DNA from: Aporrectodea caliginosa
Taxonomy: Eukaryota; Annelida; Clitellata; Crassiclitellata; Lumbricidae
Direction: 5' to 3'
DNA length: 64,000 bases
Assembly: GCA_020284085.1 (NCBI GenBank)
Contig: JACEVL010000062.1
Span: 3,031,110-3,095,109 of the forward strand
Shown: positions 62,755-64,000 of the stretch, piece by piece
How positions within the stretch are numbered: position 1 is the first letter of the stretch
Layout of the letters: each line of letters opens with the position of its first letter
Notes under the pieces: generated by a model
Told to the model about the DNA's origin: nothing
Database searches by the model: none
What the model saw: the letters and a program-made list of their open reading frames with translations, nothing else
Position numbers and translations under genes: made by a program

Positions 62755-62905
62755 GTTTTTAAAAACGGTAAAAAACAAAATAAAAAACGCGAAAACGTCG
62801 TTTTATTCAAAAACTAAAAACGAAAAAACGTCGTTTTATTAAAAAAATGAAAATGAAAAACGGCGTTTTATTAAAAAAATAAAAAATGAAAAAAACGGGA
62901 AAAAG
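62755..62905 (+). repeat. AACG-TCGTTTTATT tandem repeat, ~45-bp period
   Basis: AAAACGTCGTTTTATTCAAA, AAAACGTCGTTTTATTAAAA and AAAACGGCGTTTTATTAAAA recur at about 45-bp spacing in A-rich sequence. AACG...CGTT halves are self-complementary. Confidence 0.75.
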
Positions 62906-64000
62906 ATGGAAAAGAAATAATTTGGTTTTGTTGCATCTTGTGCTGCATTTTAAAATTAAAAACCTTGCTTACACAAATTAATTTTAATCAGGAAATAACA
63001 CAACTTTTTTAGTAAACATCAAGTAACATTTATCTACATTAATTATTTTATTTTCTTTTTCATAAGTTTGGTTTAATAACAAATTGAGAGATTAAAAATA
63101 TTGAAATCTTCTCAAATTTAGATTGAGAACAGAAGTCCACATAAGTCCATGCTGACTTAAACAACAACAAAGTAGGCTAAACTTTGCACGTTTAGAGTGT
63201 AGGACTTTATTAAAACTTATAGGGCCTACTTACAATTTTGACTTAAATAAGAACTTATTATGGAGAGATATCAGTCAGTTTAGCAGTCAATCGGAGATTA
63301 CTGTGTACAAAGACAACAGTTCGCATTTAGTATAACTTAGAAATTCAAATAACTTTTATAGATTTTATTTCTTGAACTGTGCTATTTATTTCTCAACTGA
63401 TGACATTAAATAGTGACGTGAATTAGCTGAATCCTTGAAGGGACGGAGACAACGTAAGGGATATCAGACACAAATAAAATTAAACAAATAATAACAGATA
63501 GTAAATAAATAAAGTTACATAAAAAAATTAAAAATTAAAAAAACGTTTTTTACATTGCTTTAAAGTGACGACACTTGAAGAGAGACTCTAGCACTGGTGC
63601 AATTTTGCGGACCTTTATACTGGATATAAGAGATATACGACAGAGAGATATCCGACAGACTCAGAGAGAAAGAAAGAAAGACAAACAGACATAGCCTACA
63701 GACAGAAAGGCGGTAGTGAGCGTAAAGACACTGACTTTCCAGAGTTCGTGACTTTTGAGTCTCCTGATATACTGTAACGGAAATCGGTCTTCGTCTCAGG
63801 CGCCGAGTGTAGGCAGCGTGTCGCTCAGAGAGGAGCGTAAGTAAGGCCTCCGTCGATCGTCTATCGAATGGCTTCAGCATCCGCCAGTCAATCAGCCCGT
63901 GCTCAGCAAAGTCAACCACCCGACAGGATTCAACACCGCAGAGTCAATAACGATCTTTATTCAATCAACCAAACACCACGATAGGTCTTCATCAACGTCG
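62906..64000. other. No exon recognised to window end
   Basis: The next rhomboid exons are not visible. A 119-codon minus ORF (63919-63560) is open but shows no known domain. At 63956 a minus-strand AATAAAG precedes TGAATCCTGTCGGGTGG-like sequence, which could be part of an LTR running off the window, but there is too little to call. Confidence 0.3.

Noticed and set aside
63560..64000. LTR/retrovirus-like end with AATAAAG near 63956 on the minus strand
   Set aside because: Too little sequence before the window end; no paired LTR, primer site or gag/pol seen.

Overview
This is eukaryotic nuclear DNA. It has GT-AG introns, a tRNA-derived SINE, many non-LTR retrotransposon 3' ends, cut-and-paste transposons with target-site duplications, microsatellites and minisatellites. 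There is no bacterial gene layout. The three host genes I can reconstruct are an IkB-type NF-kB inhibitor, a two-LIM-domain CRP/muscle-LIM protein and a rhomboid-like protease. Together they indicate a bilaterian animal. The very frequent palindromic word GTAGGCCTAC/TAGGCCTA and the repeat spectrum suggest an invertebrate, perhaps a marine deuterostome, but the species cannot be fixed from sequence alone.

Layout. 1-16.5 kb is gene-free as far as I can see and is repeat territory: a 2.3 kb hAT element carrying head-to-head LINE ends, a MULE-like element split into a LINE, a 643-nt uninterrupted polypurine (AAG)n tract, a 1.2 kb hAT, a 383-bp hAT MITE, a piggyBac-like TTAA element and a nested LINE pair. 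16.9-24 kb on the minus strand holds a complete four-exon IkB gene (491 aa; six ankyrin repeats behind an N-terminal region with 22-aa tandem repeats). It has kB-consensus motifs 0.8 kb upstream and a triple kB-like array in intron 2. 25.7-33.5 kb is again repeats: a hAT with a transposase C-terminus, a three-copy 160-bp tandem repeat, a fold-back MITE pair, an RTE-type LINE with a 568-codon open reverse-transcriptase frame, and another hAT remnant. 34.4-36 kb has minisatellites. 37.35-46.16 kb on the plus strand is a five-exon two-LIM gene (332 aa) whose first intron holds a hAT MITE and whose second intron holds a decayed transposon ORF and a LINE end. 46-57 kb is mostly unassigned sequence with LINE scraps, a SINE and a 986-bp mariner-like element. 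57.14-62.48 kb on the plus strand is the 5' part of a rhomboid gene; its catalytic exons lie beyond the window. Its first intron hosts a 2.0 kb hAT with a second hAT nested inside.

The three genes do not form a pathway. IkB would hold Rel/NF-kB factors in the cytoplasm, the LIM protein would act as a cytoskeletal/muscle adaptor, and the rhomboid would be an intramembrane protease. The most noteworthy signals are the exact 13-bp-spaced trio of perfect kB decamers inside the IkB gene's own intron, the unusual repeat-built N-terminus of this IkB, and a readable order of nested transposon insertions, with internal paralogous sites that lack the insert in two cases. No wholly new multi-gene system was found.
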